NCBI GenBank assembly: GCA_029863245.1
Contig: JAOTVV010000010.1
Location: 40,407-104,406, forward strand
Direction of reading: 5' to 3'
DNA: 64,000 bases
Source of the DNA: Gemmatimonadota bacterium
Lineage (GTDB): Bacteria > Gemmatimonadota > Gemmatimonadetes > Gemmatimonadales > GWC2-71-9
Below are positions 1-8,606 of this stretch, in pieces; positions within the stretch are counted from its first letter, which is position 1, and every line of letters starts with the position of its first letter. The notes under the pieces were generated by a model. That model ran no database searches and had not been told where the DNA came from. It worked only from the letters and a program-made list of their open reading frames with translations. Both the position numbers and the translations under genes were made by a program.

Positions 1-1
1 C

Positions 2-301
2 GAGGCACTTCGACCGGTCGTGGCTCAGGCCGCGCGTGAAATGCTCCTGGCGCAGTCGTCCGATTGGCAATTCGTGATCTCCACTGGCGTGGCCGCCGAC
101 TACGCCGAGCGTCGGTTCGTCGGCCATTGCGAGGCCGCCGAAGGGCTCATGGATGCCATGGAGCCTGACGCAACCCCCGAGGTGCGCCGCCGCGCGGAGG
201 ATGCCGCCGCGACGCTTCGCGTGCGGGACGACGTGTTCCCCGACGTCCTGGCATCTGTTCAAGCGGTCCTCGATGCGGAGCTGGATCTGGCCACGCGATG
301 A
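2..301 (+). CDS. GH57 1,4-alpha-glucan branching enzyme, C-terminal part (partial)
   Basis: This is the 3' end of a gene that starts before the window; the open frame runs in from base 2 to a TGA at 299-301. The roughly 99 residues resemble the C-terminal helical DUF1957 region of GH57 branching enzymes, with the typical stretch AAREMLLAQSSDWQFVI followed by an AERRF segment. In this family an alpha-1,4-glucan chain is cut and re-attached as an alpha-1,6 branch during glycogen synthesis. The catalytic (beta/alpha)7 barrel lies outside the window, so activity cannot be judged. The stop codon overlaps the ATG of the next GH57 gene (ATGA), which indicates translational coupling in one operon. 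The identification rests on this C-terminal signature only. Confidence 0.75.
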   Translation, partial: EALRPVVAQAAREMLLAQSSDWQFVISTGVAADYAERRFVGHCEAAEGLMDAMEPDATPEVRRRAEDAAATLRVRDDVFPDVLASVQAVLDAELDLATR

Positions 302-2304
302 ACTCGCCGCGCTCCGCCATCATTCACGCGCACTTCTACCAGCCACCCCGCGAGGACCCGTGGCTCGACGAGGTGCCGCGCGAGCCATCGGCTGCACCCC
401 ACCACGATTGGAACGAACGGATCGAGCGGGAGTGCTATCGCGCCGTGGTGGCGGCGCGTGTTGCGACCCAGGACGGCCGCATCGCGAAGGTCGTGAACAC
501 CCTGCACGCGGCGAGCTTCAACGTCGGACCCACGCTCCTCCGCTGGTTGGCGCCGGCGGCGCCGGCCACGTACGCGGCGATCCTCGAGGCCGATCGCGAG
601 AGCTGCTCGCGCCGAGACGGGCACGGCAACGCGCTGGCCATGCCCTACCATCACCCGATCCTCCCACTGGCGTCGCGCCGCGACAAGCACACCGAGGTCC
701 AGTGGGGAATCGCCGATTTCCGGCATCGGTTTGGCCGCCGACCGGAAGGAATGTGGCTCCCCGAGACCGCCGTAGACGCCGAGACACTCGACGTGCTCGC
801 CGACGCCGGCATCCGCTTCACCGTGTTGGCCCCCCATCAGGTCCGCGCAGCACCGCCTGGCGGGCTGCCGGGCCTCTACCGCACGCCGTCGGGCCGCACG
901 ATCGCCGTATTCGTGTACGACGGCTCGATCTCCCATGATGTGGCGTTCGGCGCCCTGCTGCGCGACGCCCGGGAGTGGGAACACCGCATGGTGGACGGCA
1001 CCGATCGCGGGCTGGTCGCGATGGCCACCGACGGGGAAACGTACGGCCACCACCACAAGTTCGGTGAAATGGCTCTGGCGGCGGTGCTCGAGAAGCTCGC
1101 GCACCGTTCCGATGTGCAGGTCGAGAACTTCGCCTCGTTCTTGGCTCGTCACCCGCCTCGACACGAGGTGGACCTCGTGGCCCCGACGTCGTGGAGCTGT
1201 GTGCACGGGGTCGAGCGATGGCGCACGGAATGCGGCTGTCGGATGCATCCCGATCGTCCCACCCAGCAGCGGTGGCGATCGGCGCTCCGGGAGAGCCTGG
1301 ACTGGCTTGCCGGAGAGGTGCACGCGGCATTCGTGCGCGAGGGTACGCCGCTCTTTGGAGATCCGTGGGCCGCCCGCGACGAGTTTGGACAGGCCATTGC
1401 AGCGGGCAGCGAGGCGTGCGCGGCATTCGCCGCCGACCGCGTGCGCTCGACCGACCCCGAGAACCGCATCCGGGCAGCCGAACTCCTCGACATGGAGCGC
1501 AACGCGCTCGGGATGTTCACCTCGTGCGGCTGGTTCTTCGACGACATCGGGGGCATCGAGACAAGACAGGTGCTGCGGTATGCCGCGAGAGCCATCGATC
1601 TGGCGGGCGACGAGCGAATTCGGCTCGAGGATGGGTTGCGGCAGCGCCTCGCAGCGGCCAAGAGCAACGACGCCGCCGTCGGAAGCGGTCGTGATGTCTA
1701 CGACGCCGGGCGGCCCGCAGTCCCGGCGGAGGCCCGCGTCGCCGCGGGAGGCGGTGCCCGCCTCGCCCTGGGACTGACCTTGCCTCTGGCGGTCGGGCCA
1801 TTCGATCTGCGCCGCGCAGCGGACGGTCACCACGACACGACCGTCCAAGTGACCGATCGTCGAACCGGCAGGAGCCGCACGTGGCGGATCGACACGACTC
1901 GCCCCAGCACAGGGCGCCTGCACCAACGCCTTTCGAGCACAGACCTAGATGTGACCCACACAGCCACCGTATCCGACCTGCCATTCGCCATCCAGCGCGA
2001 GGTGCGCCCCGTCCTTTACGCAGATATCGTGCGCTTGCGGTACGTCGACGCGGAGCGCCAGGCCCTGCTGTCGGGCGCGGAGCCGGTGGAGGTGGCGAGG
2101 GGTGCCCTGCTTCGGCTCGTCGAGAGCCTGGCGGCCGGCACCGACGATTGCGAACCGGTTCACGACGTGCTCGACCTCTTCGATTTGTTGGAGCGTCACT
2201 ACCCCTTCGATGCCCAGACGCGCCTCTATCGGGTGTGGGAGCACGCGGAGGGGCCACGACAACGCATCCTCGGATCGATCGCTCATCGGATGGGCTTCGC
2301 CTAG
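298..2304 (+). CDS. GH57-family glycosidase with DUF3536 C-terminal region
   Basis: A 668-residue cytoplasmic protein with no signal peptide. The N-terminal GH57 barrel shows the family opening HAHFYQPP (residues 10-17). It has a putative nucleophile Glu in WLPETAVD (about E156) and a putative acid/base Asp in TDGETYGHHH (about D245). The C-terminal half, with an all-helical then beta-rich look, fits the DUF3536 region found in a GH57 subgroup annotated as alpha-amylase/alpha-mannosidase-like. The substrate is probably an alpha-glucan, because the gene sits between a branching enzyme and a 4-alpha-glucanotransferase. The exact reaction of DUF3536 proteins is not established. The start overlaps the upstream stop by 4 bases, and the next gene begins 3 bases after this stop. 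Family assignment is firm; substrate is inferred. Confidence 0.85.
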   Translation: MNSPRSAIIHAHFYQPPREDPWLDEVPREPSAAPHHDWNERIERECYRAVVAARVATQDGRIAKVVNTLHAASFNVGPTLLRWLAPAAPATYAAILEADRESCSRRDGHGNALAMPYHHPILPLASRRDKHTEVQWGIADFRHRFGRRPEGMWLPETAVDAETLDVLADAGIRFTVLAPHQVRAAPPGGLPGLYRTPSGRTIAVFVYDGSISHDVAFGALLRDAREWEHRMVDGTDRGLVAMATDGETYGHHHKFGEMALAAVLEKLAHRSDVQVENFASFLARHPPRHEVDLVAPTSWSCVHGVERWRTECGCRMHPDRPTQQRWRSALRESLDWLAGEVHAAFVREGTPLFGDPWAARDEFGQAIAAGSEACAAFAADRVRSTDPENRIRAAELLDMERNALGMFTSCGWFFDDIGGIETRQVLRYAARAIDLAGDERIRLEDGLRQRLAAAKSNDAAVGSGRDVYDAGRPAVPAEARVAAGGGARLALGLTLPLAVGPFDLRRAADGHHDTTVQVTDRRTGRSRTWRIDTTRPSTGRLHQRLSSTDLDVTHTATVSDLPFAIQREVRPVLYADIVRLRYVDAERQALLSGAEPVEVARGALLRLVESLAAGTDDCEPVHDVLDLFDLLERHYPFDAQTRLYRVWEHAEGPRQRILGSIAHRMGFA

Positions 2305-2307
2305 GCC

Positions 2308-4218
2308 ATGGAACCTCTGCGCTTCGTCTTCGCGATTCACGTCCACCAGCCGGTGGGGAACTTCGACCACGTGTTCGAGGAGCACGTTCGGGACGTTTAC
2401 CTACCGTTCCTCTCTGCGGTCGCCGAGCGGGACTTCCTCCCGATCGCCCTGCACGTCTCTGGGCCGCTGCTCGAGTGGCTGGAAGACCACGACTCGCGCT
2501 ATCTCGATCTCATCGGCCGTCTGGCGGCAGACGGCAAGCTCGAGCTGCTGCTCGCTGGGTTCTACGAGCCGATTCTCGTTGCGATCCCCCGAGAGGATCG
2601 CCTGCAGCAGATCGGCTGGATGCGCGAGGCGTTGCACACGCGATTCGGCATCGACGCCACCACGCTGTGGCTGACCGAGCGTGTGTGGGAGCCGGGCCTG
2701 CCCGCCGACCTGGTGCACGCCGGCGTGGAATGCCTCCTCGTTGACGATCGCCATTTCTTGGTGACCGGGTTCGAGCGCGACGATCTCCATGCCCCGTACC
2801 GGACGGACAGTGACGGGCGCACCGTGGTGGTCTTGCCGATCGACGAGCGGCTCCGATATCTGATTCCGTTCCAACCGCCGAGCGACACGGCGGCTTACCT
2901 TCGCGGCCTGCGGGAAAGCGGACGGCCGCTCGCGGTGTTTGCGGATGACGGCGAGAAGTTCGGTGGCTGGCCGGGTACCAAGGCGTGGGTCTACGAGCGG
3001 GGCTGGTTGGCCTCCTTCTTCGAGACCGTGGGGCGACTGGTGGACGAGCAAATCGTGCGGCTCGTGACGCCGTCACAGGCCTGGCATGAGGTCGAGAGTG
3101 CGGGCCTCGCGTATCTCCCCACGGCGTCGTACCGCGAAATGGAAGGGTGGTCGCTCCCCCCGGGAGCAGCGACGCGCCTCGAGCGCATCGAGACCGAGTG
3201 GGGCGAGGACCGCATCAACGGTGCAGACGGTGCTCTGCTCCGCGGAAGCCACTGGCGGAACTTCCTGACCAAGTACCCCGAGTCCAACCGGATGCACAAA
3301 AAGGCCCTGCATTTGTCTCAGCTCTGCCGACAACGGGGCGATCCGGCGGCAGTGCGCCGCGACATCGGTCGCGCCCAGTGCAACGACGCCTATTGGCACG
3401 GTGTCTTTGGCGGGCTGTATCTCCCCCACCTGCGCGCGGCTCTTTGGCGGCATCTCGCCCGAGCCGAGTCGCAGCTGCGGGCTGGCGAGCCCCTGGCGTA
3501 TGACGTGCTCGATCTCCACGGGGACGGTCACGACGAACTGTGGATTCACTCGGATAGGTTTTCCGCCGTCGTGAGTCCCAGACGCGGCGGGGCCATCGAG
3601 GAGTACACGCTCTTTCGGAACGAATTGAACTACGCCGATACGCTCACGCGCCGCATCGAGGCCTATCACCGAACCGTCCCTCACGGCCAGGCGTGGGACG
3701 CGGCGGCACAGGGCAACAACGCCGAGCAGCACGGGATCACCTTGCACGAGAGCCCGCCGCGGGATCACCATGATCGGGCATTACTCGTCGACCGGGTGAT
3801 TGGTCACGATCTGGGCGAAGCCGAGTATGCCCGCGCCGATTACGTGCCGGTCGCCTCGTGGGTGGCGTCGCCGACGACTTTCGAGATGACGCGTGAAGCC
3901 GACGCTCTGCTCGTCACCCTTGCGCCGGTCGCTGACCATCGCCTGATCCGCAAGGAACTCCGATTTGCGACCGGCGGTCAGTTGACCGTACGCTATACGT
4001 GGCGGCCGGAGGCGTTCCCGACCCACTGCTGGTTCGCGCCGGAGATCTCCGTGTCCGCTGATCCGTCGCTCGTCTGCGCGCCGAGTGCCACCGTGTGGCG
4101 GTACCCGATCTCGACCGTGGCCAAGTCCGAGCGTGGATTGGAGGAGACCGTGCAGGGGCTCTCCTATACACCGTTGTGGCCTGTGGAGCTTGGCGAGGCG
4201 TCGTTCACCCTTTTCTGA
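2308..4218 (+). CDS. GH57 4-alpha-glucanotransferase / amylase
   Basis: A 636-residue cytoplasmic GH57 enzyme that probably transfers or hydrolyses alpha-1,4-glucan segments. It opens with HVHQP (residues 11-15). The catalytic pair is visible: the nucleophile in WLTERVWEP is E124, and the acid/base in FADDGEKFGGWP is D214. These numbers nearly match E123 and D214 of the Thermococcus litoralis glucanotransferase. The barrel is followed by a helical DUF1925-like part and a beta-rich DUF1926-like C-terminus, the usual architecture for 4-alpha-glucanotransferase/amylopullulanase relatives of about 650 residues. It is the third GH57 gene of the operon, and its TGA overlaps the ATG of the following zinc-ribbon gene. 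Together with the branching enzyme it would remodel glycogen-like polymer. Confidence 0.88.
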   Translation: MEPLRFVFAIHVHQPVGNFDHVFEEHVRDVYLPFLSAVAERDFLPIALHVSGPLLEWLEDHDSRYLDLIGRLAADGKLELLLAGFYEPILVAIPREDRLQQIGWMREALHTRFGIDATTLWLTERVWEPGLPADLVHAGVECLLVDDRHFLVTGFERDDLHAPYRTDSDGRTVVVLPIDERLRYLIPFQPPSDTAAYLRGLRESGRPLAVFADDGEKFGGWPGTKAWVYERGWLASFFETVGRLVDEQIVRLVTPSQAWHEVESAGLAYLPTASYREMEGWSLPPGAATRLERIETEWGEDRINGADGALLRGSHWRNFLTKYPESNRMHKKALHLSQLCRQRGDPAAVRRDIGRAQCNDAYWHGVFGGLYLPHLRAALWRHLARAESQLRAGEPLAYDVLDLHGDGHDELWIHSDRFSAVVSPRRGGAIEEYTLFRNELNYADTLTRRIEAYHRTVPHGQAWDAAAQGNNAEQHGITLHESPPRDHHDRALLVDRVIGHDLGEAEYARADYVPVASWVASPTTFEMTREADALLVTLAPVADHRLIRKELRFATGGQLTVRYTWRPEAFPTHCWFAPEISVSADPSLVCAPSATVWRYPISTVAKSERGLEETVQGLSYTPLWPVELGEASFTLF

Positions 4219-4736
4219 TGGACCGCATGGACTGTCCCTACTGCCAGCATCCCGTCAGCTCCCAGTCGCGCTTTTGCGAACAGTGCGGCAAACCCATCGT
4301 GACGGACAACGTGTCGGTGCAGAACGCGATCTCGACCGACCAGGTCGACATCAGCGCTCTCGCGCGACTCCGGAAGGAGAAGCACCAGCTCGCGCAACAA
4401 CTGAACACGCTGCTCGAGGGCGCCTTGGGACGAGTGCTGACCGCCGAGGAACGACACTCGTGGGAGGTGCTCTACACGCATTGGAAGACGATCACCGACG
4501 AGCTGACCGCGCGCATGAACTTCCTGGAAACGCGCCAGGAAACGGATCGGCGTCAGGCCGAGCGGCGCCAGCAGGAGCGGCGGAAGCAGTATAGCGCCCT
4601 CGATCTCCGAGACCGTCGGGTCGCGGCCGATCGGCGCGTGCGCGACCGGCGGAGCGGTCCGGATCGGCGCGATCCGTTTGCAGACCCGGATTCTGGTCCC
4701 GGTCCCACCCACACCCCGATCCCTGACGGGGGCTGA
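4218..4736 (+). CDS. zinc-ribbon protein with coiled coil and Arg-rich tail
   Basis: I chose the ATG at 4218, which overlaps the upstream TGA (TGATG), giving 172 residues; a longer upstream reading would start inside the GH57 gene. The N-terminus has a zinc-ribbon CPYCQHPVSSQSRFCEQCG (two CxxC knuckles). A helical, coiled-coil-like middle (about 45-110) follows. Then comes a strongly basic, repetitive segment with RRQAERRQQERR and repeated DRR units (DRRVAADRRVRDRR). The last 20 residues are Pro/Gly-rich. No enzymatic motif is visible. The coupling to GH57 genes may be positional only. A similar DRR/ERR repeat with a zinc knuckle occurs in the protein at 9501. Function unknown. Confidence 0.7.
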   Translation: MDRMDCPYCQHPVSSQSRFCEQCGKPIVTDNVSVQNAISTDQVDISALARLRKEKHQLAQQLNTLLEGALGRVLTAEERHSWEVLYTHWKTITDELTARMNFLETRQETDRRQAERRQQERRKQYSALDLRDRRVAADRRVRDRRSGPDRRDPFADPDSGPGPTHTPIPDGG

Positions 4737-4828
4737 CGCCTCGAAACACCCTTCCCCTCGCCCCCGTAGTGCCACCAAGGGACGCGACGGTTCGCGACTG
4801 TCGTGCATCGCTCCTTGAAGAGGAGCCC

Positions 4829-7246
4829 ATGACATCTTGGCTCTGGACATCCGTGGCGGTGGGACTGGGGAGCCGCCTTGCGCGTCTGCAACGCCTCTGG
4901 GGTCACCACCGCACGCTGCTCGTCCTTGGCACCCTGGTCGGGGTGCCGCTCGTCGTGGGCTCCGCCGTCGCGCTCGAGGCAGCGATCCGGGCGCGGCTCA
5001 CCGCCTCGATGTTCGACGGCGCCGCCCGGATCTACGCCCGACCGCTCGTCATCGAGCGGGGCCAGGAGCTCGATCGGGCGCGGACCGAGGCAGCGCTCGT
5101 CCGTCTGGGATATCGCTCCACGCATCGCGGCCGCGTCGACGTGGGCGAGTACGCCGCCGGATCCTGGGAGTGGGTGATCGGCCGGCGGCCGTTTCGGTTT
5201 GCGGACCGGCTCGATCCCGGCGGGATCGTAACCGTCCGCCTGGGCTATTGGGGCGAAGTCTCGGACATTCACGATGCGGACGGTGTCCGCCACGACCACG
5301 TGGCGCTGGAGCCCGAGCTCGTCCGCACGATTGGCGGCCCGACACGAGCCGATCAGATCCCCGTGTCGCTAACCGAGGTCCCGCCATCATTGGTCGATGC
5401 GATCCTCACAGTCGAGGACCAGCGCTTCTACGAGCACCACGGCCTCGACCTCAAAAGGATCGTCGGCGCCTCGATCGCGAACGTCCGGGCACGACGAGTC
5501 GTCGAGGGCGCCAGCACGCTTACCCAGCAACTGGCAAAGAACCTGTTCCTGTCATCCCGACGTTCGGCCGTGCGCAAGCTGCGCGAGGCGGCGATGGCCG
5601 TAGCACTCGAGCTGCGGTACACCAAGGATGAGATTCTCGAGGCCTACCTCAACCACGTGTATTTGGGACAGGACGGAGGGCTCGCCGTTCGCGGGGTCGG
5701 CCGGGCCGCTCAGTTCTACTTTGGCAAGGACGTGAGCCAGCTCAACCTGTCCGAGTCGGCGTTGCTCGCCGGCATCATCCGCGGGCCGAGCCTCTACTCT
5801 CCGTTCCGTCAGGCGGAACGTGCCCGCCAACGCCGTGACCTCGTGCTCCAGCTCATGCGTGAGCGCACGTCGATCACCGACGGGGCGTATCGCCAAGCCA
5901 GCACTGCGCGACTTGGCGTGCGGCCACAACGCGAATCGGCAGAGGTCGGTCGGTATTTCGCCGACTACGTCGCCGGCCGTCTCGCAGCGGCGCACGGTGC
6001 TACGATGCTGGATCGTGGAGTCGCCGTGTTCACCACCATCGATCTCCGACTCCAGGAGCTCGCCGAAGCGGTCGTGCGAGACGAGTTGCGGCGCCTCGAG
6101 CGGCAGTACCCGCGACTCGCCCGTGACGACGCGCCACTCCAGGCGGCACTGGTGGCGACGAACCCGCGGACGGGAGAGATCCTGGCCATGATCGGCGGGC
6201 GGGACTACGGCGCGTCGCAGTTCAATCGCGCCGTGCTGGCCCGGCGGCAACCGGGAAGCGCGTTCAAGCCAATCGTGGCGCTCGCAGCGCTGGCACGCCC
6301 CGAGGGCGGTCAGTGGGACGATCCGACCTTCACGCTGGCATCGACCCTCCGGGATGAGCCGCTGGCGGTGGAGACGCCGGCCGGCGTCTGGGAACCGGTG
6401 AACTATGACCGGCAGTATCGCGGTCCGCTCACCCTGCGCGATGCACTCGAGCGATCGCTAAACGTCCCATTTGCACGCCTGGGCCTCGCTATCGGGACGG
6501 AACGGATCGTGCGCACCGCCCGCAAACTCGGCATCGAGAGCCCGCTTCCCGAGGTTCCCAGCCTCGCGCTTGGCGCCGCCGACATCACGCCGCTCGAGAT
6601 GGCGCGGGCCTTTGGGGTGATCGCTGCCGGGGGGTATCGGGCCGACCTGCAACACACCCTGGCCGTGATTGACGAAGACGGCACGGTGCTCGAGCAACTC
6701 ACACCGGGCGGGGAGCGCGTGTACGACGATGCCGACGCCTACCTCGTGACGTCGGCGCTCCGTGGTGCCGTGGAGCGCGGAACCGGGCGCGGACTCCGCT
6801 CGGTGGGTGTGCGCGGACCCGTGGCCGCCAAATCGGGCACGACCAACGATTTCCGTGACGGTTGGTTCATCGGATACACACCGACCCTGGCCGTCGCCGT
6901 GTGGGTGGGATTTGACGATGGCCGCAGCCTCGGACTCCCGGGATCGCGGGTGGCCTTGCCGATCTTCGGCCGGTTCCTCAGCGGCGCGGTGCACGACGAA
7001 TACCAGGATTTCCCGATGCCCGATGGGCTGGAGGTCGTGGAGATCGATCCTGAGACCGGCCTTCGGGCCGGGCCTGGATGCTGGGGCGAGCCCGAGGTGT
7101 TCCTGCGTGGGACCGCACCGGCCGCGAGCTGCTCGCCCTACTGGACCGCCTCCCAACGTGACCGATCGTCGGAGTCCGGACTTCGCACCTACGTGCGCAC
7201 GCTGATCCGAGAGTTGACACGTCGCCTGAACGGCGAGCGTCGATAG
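4829..7246 (+). CDS. mrcB: class A penicillin-binding protein (transglycosylase/transpeptidase, PBP1b type)
   Basis: A bifunctional peptidoglycan synthase of 805 residues. The ATG at 4829 is preferred because GAAGAGGAG lies just upstream; an in-frame start at 4769 lacks such a site. An N-terminal transmembrane helix (about residues 30-55) anchors it in the inner membrane. A small domain resembling UB2H of E. coli PBP1b (about 80-125) precedes the GT51 glycosyltransferase, which has the catalytic EDQRFYEHHG (Glu at about 196) and the EGASTLTQQLAKN motif. The transpeptidase carries SxxK at S477-K480 (GSAFKP), SxN at 543-545 (SLN) and KSG at 668-670. All key residues are present, so it should be active. 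It appears to be transcribed alone between the GH57 operon and the peroxiredoxin gene. Confidence 0.93.
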   Translation: MTSWLWTSVAVGLGSRLARLQRLWGHHRTLLVLGTLVGVPLVVGSAVALEAAIRARLTASMFDGAARIYARPLVIERGQELDRARTEAALVRLGYRSTHRGRVDVGEYAAGSWEWVIGRRPFRFADRLDPGGIVTVRLGYWGEVSDIHDADGVRHDHVALEPELVRTIGGPTRADQIPVSLTEVPPSLVDAILTVEDQRFYEHHGLDLKRIVGASIANVRARRVVEGASTLTQQLAKNLFLSSRRSAVRKLREAAMAVALELRYTKDEILEAYLNHVYLGQDGGLAVRGVGRAAQFYFGKDVSQLNLSESALLAGIIRGPSLYSPFRQAERARQRRDLVLQLMRERTSITDGAYRQASTARLGVRPQRESAEVGRYFADYVAGRLAAAHGATMLDRGVAVFTTIDLRLQELAEAVVRDELRRLERQYPRLARDDAPLQAALVATNPRTGEILAMIGGRDYGASQFNRAVLARRQPGSAFKPIVALAALARPEGGQWDDPTFTLASTLRDEPLAVETPAGVWEPVNYDRQYRGPLTLRDALERSLNVPFARLGLAIGTERIVRTARKLGIESPLPEVPSLALGAADITPLEMARAFGVIAAGGYRADLQHTLAVIDEDGTVLEQLTPGGERVYDDADAYLVTSALRGAVERGTGRGLRSVGVRGPVAAKSGTTNDFRDGWFIGYTPTLAVAVWVGFDDGRSLGLPGSRVALPIFGRFLSGAVHDEYQDFPMPDGLEVVEIDPETGLRAGPGCWGEPEVFLRGTAPAASCSPYWTASQRDRSSESGLRTYVRTLIRELTRRLNGERR

Positions 7247-7261
7247 CCTCCCACGGCGGCG

Positions 7262-7292
7262 TTGACGTCCGGAGACTCTTCGAGCGTAATTC
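7262..7292 (+). promoter_or_regulatory. possible sigma-70 promoter for the peroxiredoxin gene
   Basis: TTGACG at 7262-7267 and TAATTC at 7287-7292 with a 19-base spacer. The spacer is longer than optimal, so this is a weak call. A GGAG-type ribosome site lies at about 7310-7313 before the ATG at 7325. Confidence 0.3.
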
Positions 7293-7324
7293 AGCGCATC
7301 TCCACTCTCGGAGCGTACCAGTCG

Positions 7325-7960
7325 ATGCGCCTCAAACAGACACTCGTGATCCTTGGAGTCCTCGCGGCGGCCACTGCGGCGGCCTTCCTGCTGCTCGGCA
7401 CTCGCGCGCGCGGGGCGGCCCTTGGCCCGATAGACGGCGCCGACCTCCCACCGACCGAACTGAACCGCGTGGCCGTCGGGACTCGGGCTCCCGACTTCAG
7501 CCTCCGGGCCGTAGACGGGACGACGGTCGCCCTGTCCGATTACCAGGGTGAGAAAGACGTCGTGCTCGTGTTCTACCGGGGTCACTGGTGACCGTACTGC
7601 GCTGCTCAGCTCGGGAAGCTGAGGGGACTGCTGACGAAGGAGCAACGAGGATCGAGTGAGATCCTGGCGGTGTCCGTAGATGCCCCGGAGGATCTTCGGA
7701 AGATGGTCGACCGGATCTCGAAGGAAGACGGCGTGCTGCCGGACTTCCCGTTTCTGTCCGATCCCGGCCACCACGTCATCGATCGCTACGGCCTGTTCAA
7801 CAAGGACGACCCACGAGGCCGCGAGATCACTCACCCCGCCACGTTCGTGATCGATCGCTCAGGCATCGTGCGGTGGCGCTTCGTGGAAGTCGACTACAAG
7901 GTCCGACCGAGCAACGAGGAGATCCTCCGTGCTCTGGCGACGCTGCGAAGCGGGCTATAA
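7325..7960 (+). CDS. peroxiredoxin-like selenoprotein (in-frame UGA at the catalytic Cys position)
   Basis: Read through the single TGA at 7589-7591, this gives a 211-residue AhpC/TSA-type thioredoxin-fold protein with an N-terminal signal anchor (residues 5-27). The frame is identical on both sides of the TGA. Upstream are the domain start APDFSLRAVDGT and VLVFYRGHW; the next residues are PYCAAQLGKL. Relatives have FYRGHWCPYC, so the UGA (residue 89) sits exactly on the peroxidatic cysteine, giving UPYC with C92 as partner. The rest of the fold (VSVDAPEDL, HPATFVIDRSGIVRW) is intact to a TAA stop. A SECIS-like hairpin follows the UGA. The likely role is thiol-dependent reduction of peroxide at the membrane or periplasm. 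The alternative is a TGC-to-TGA mutation or sequencing error. Selenocysteine machinery is not in this window. Confidence 0.8.
7589..7623 (+). promoter_or_regulatory. UGA codon with bacterial SECIS-like hairpin
   Basis: The in-frame TGA is at 7589-7591. A perfect 7-bp stem follows: CTCAGCT at 7605-7611 and AGCTGAG at 7617-7623, closing a 5-base loop CGGGA at 7612-7616. The apical loop begins 20 bases after the UGA and has a G as its second base. Bacterial SECIS elements usually place the loop about 16-37 bases after the UGA with a G in the first two loop positions, so this hairpin fits. Confidence 0.72.
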
Positions 7961-8064
7961 GCTCCCACGCCCTTCCTATCGGCTGCGCAAATCGGGGGCG
8001 ATGCCTTGCCCGGGATTCGGCCCGTAGCCAACTTGGGCATGACTCCTCCCTTGCCGGGGTACCC

Positions 8065-8433
8065 ATGAACGCGCTGGCCGACACCTACACGCAGCTATCC
8101 GGCACGCTGCGCGCGCTGCTCGAGGCCCGGGGCTTCGAGGTGGCCGAAGAACATCACCACGCCGACGCGTCGGGAGCGAAATGCCTCCTGCTGACGAGTG
8201 GAGCGGAGTCGTTCCGCCTCGCCTGGGCAGGTGGCACGAGCACGTTTCGCGTGGACTATTGTCCCAAGCGGCGCGACCGCTCCTGCCCCGCGTGGCAGAC
8301 GCTCGTGGAGGCACCATTCGCCCCGCGGGAGACCGCGTCCCAGCAGGCCGAAGACCTGGCCCGGCACGTCGAGCAGGCTCTGGCCCGACATCTGGGATCG
8401 CCGCCTCGGGAGGCCCCCGGAACCGACACGTGA
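8065..8433 (+). CDS. hypothetical protein, 122 aa
   Basis: The ATG at 8065 is preferred over upstream in-frame starts because the preceding codons overlap the end of the selenoprotein gene and show no protein-like pattern. The protein is soluble with no signal peptide, and reads as a small alpha/beta domain. A helical N-terminus (LSGTLRALLEARGFEV) is followed by strands around CLLLTSGAESFRLAW and TFRVDYC, then a C-terminal helix (EDLARHVEQALARHL). The TSGAESFRLAW...FRVDYC pattern suggests a small anti-parallel beta sheet. I do not recognise a family. It has two Cys near the middle (DYCPKRRDRSCPAW) but no CxxC. Confidence 0.6.
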   Translation: MNALADTYTQLSGTLRALLEARGFEVAEEHHHADASGAKCLLLTSGAESFRLAWAGGTSTFRVDYCPKRRDRSCPAWQTLVEAPFAPRETASQQAEDLARHVEQALARHLGSPPREAPGTDT

Positions 8434-8452
8434 TGCGGATCATGCTCGACCC

Positions 8453-8467
8453 GTGAGATACGTCACA
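8453..8467 (+). promoter_or_regulatory. CRP-like dyad upstream of the 8494 promoter
   Basis: GTGA at 8453-8456 and TCACA from 8463, separated by six bases, match the CRP-type pattern TGTGA-N6-TCACA apart from the first base. The centre lies about 69 bases upstream of the start point predicted from the -10 at 8517, a usual class I position. Confidence 0.35.
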
Positions 8468-8493
8468 AGTCGTTTAATCACAATAACTTACGC

Positions 8494-8522
8494 TTGACAA
8501 GCCCGCTGCAGACCCCTATCAT
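8494..8522 (+). promoter_or_regulatory. sigma-70 promoter of the lipoprotein gene at 8607
   Basis: A consensus -35 TTGACA at 8494-8499 and a -10 TATCAT at 8517-8522 with an exact 17-base spacer. It lies 84 bases upstream of the start codon in a locally AT-richer stretch. Confidence 0.72.
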
Positions 8523-8606
8523 TCTGGTGGTCAAGCGTCTGACGCTCTGAACCCAGGGGGCACCACCCTTACGGCCCGAGCGTCCTTCCGGCACAAGGAG
8601 TGTGCG

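Noticed and set aside
259..1926. 555-codon open frame on the minus strand across the GH57 gene
   Set aside because: It is antisense to a gene with clear GH57 motifs and encodes low-complexity Arg/Pro-rich sequence typical of GC-rich shadow frames.
7589..7591. Plain nonsense mutation in the peroxiredoxin gene
   Set aside because: Not excluded, but less likely given the exact catalytic position, intact downstream frame and SECIS-like hairpin.
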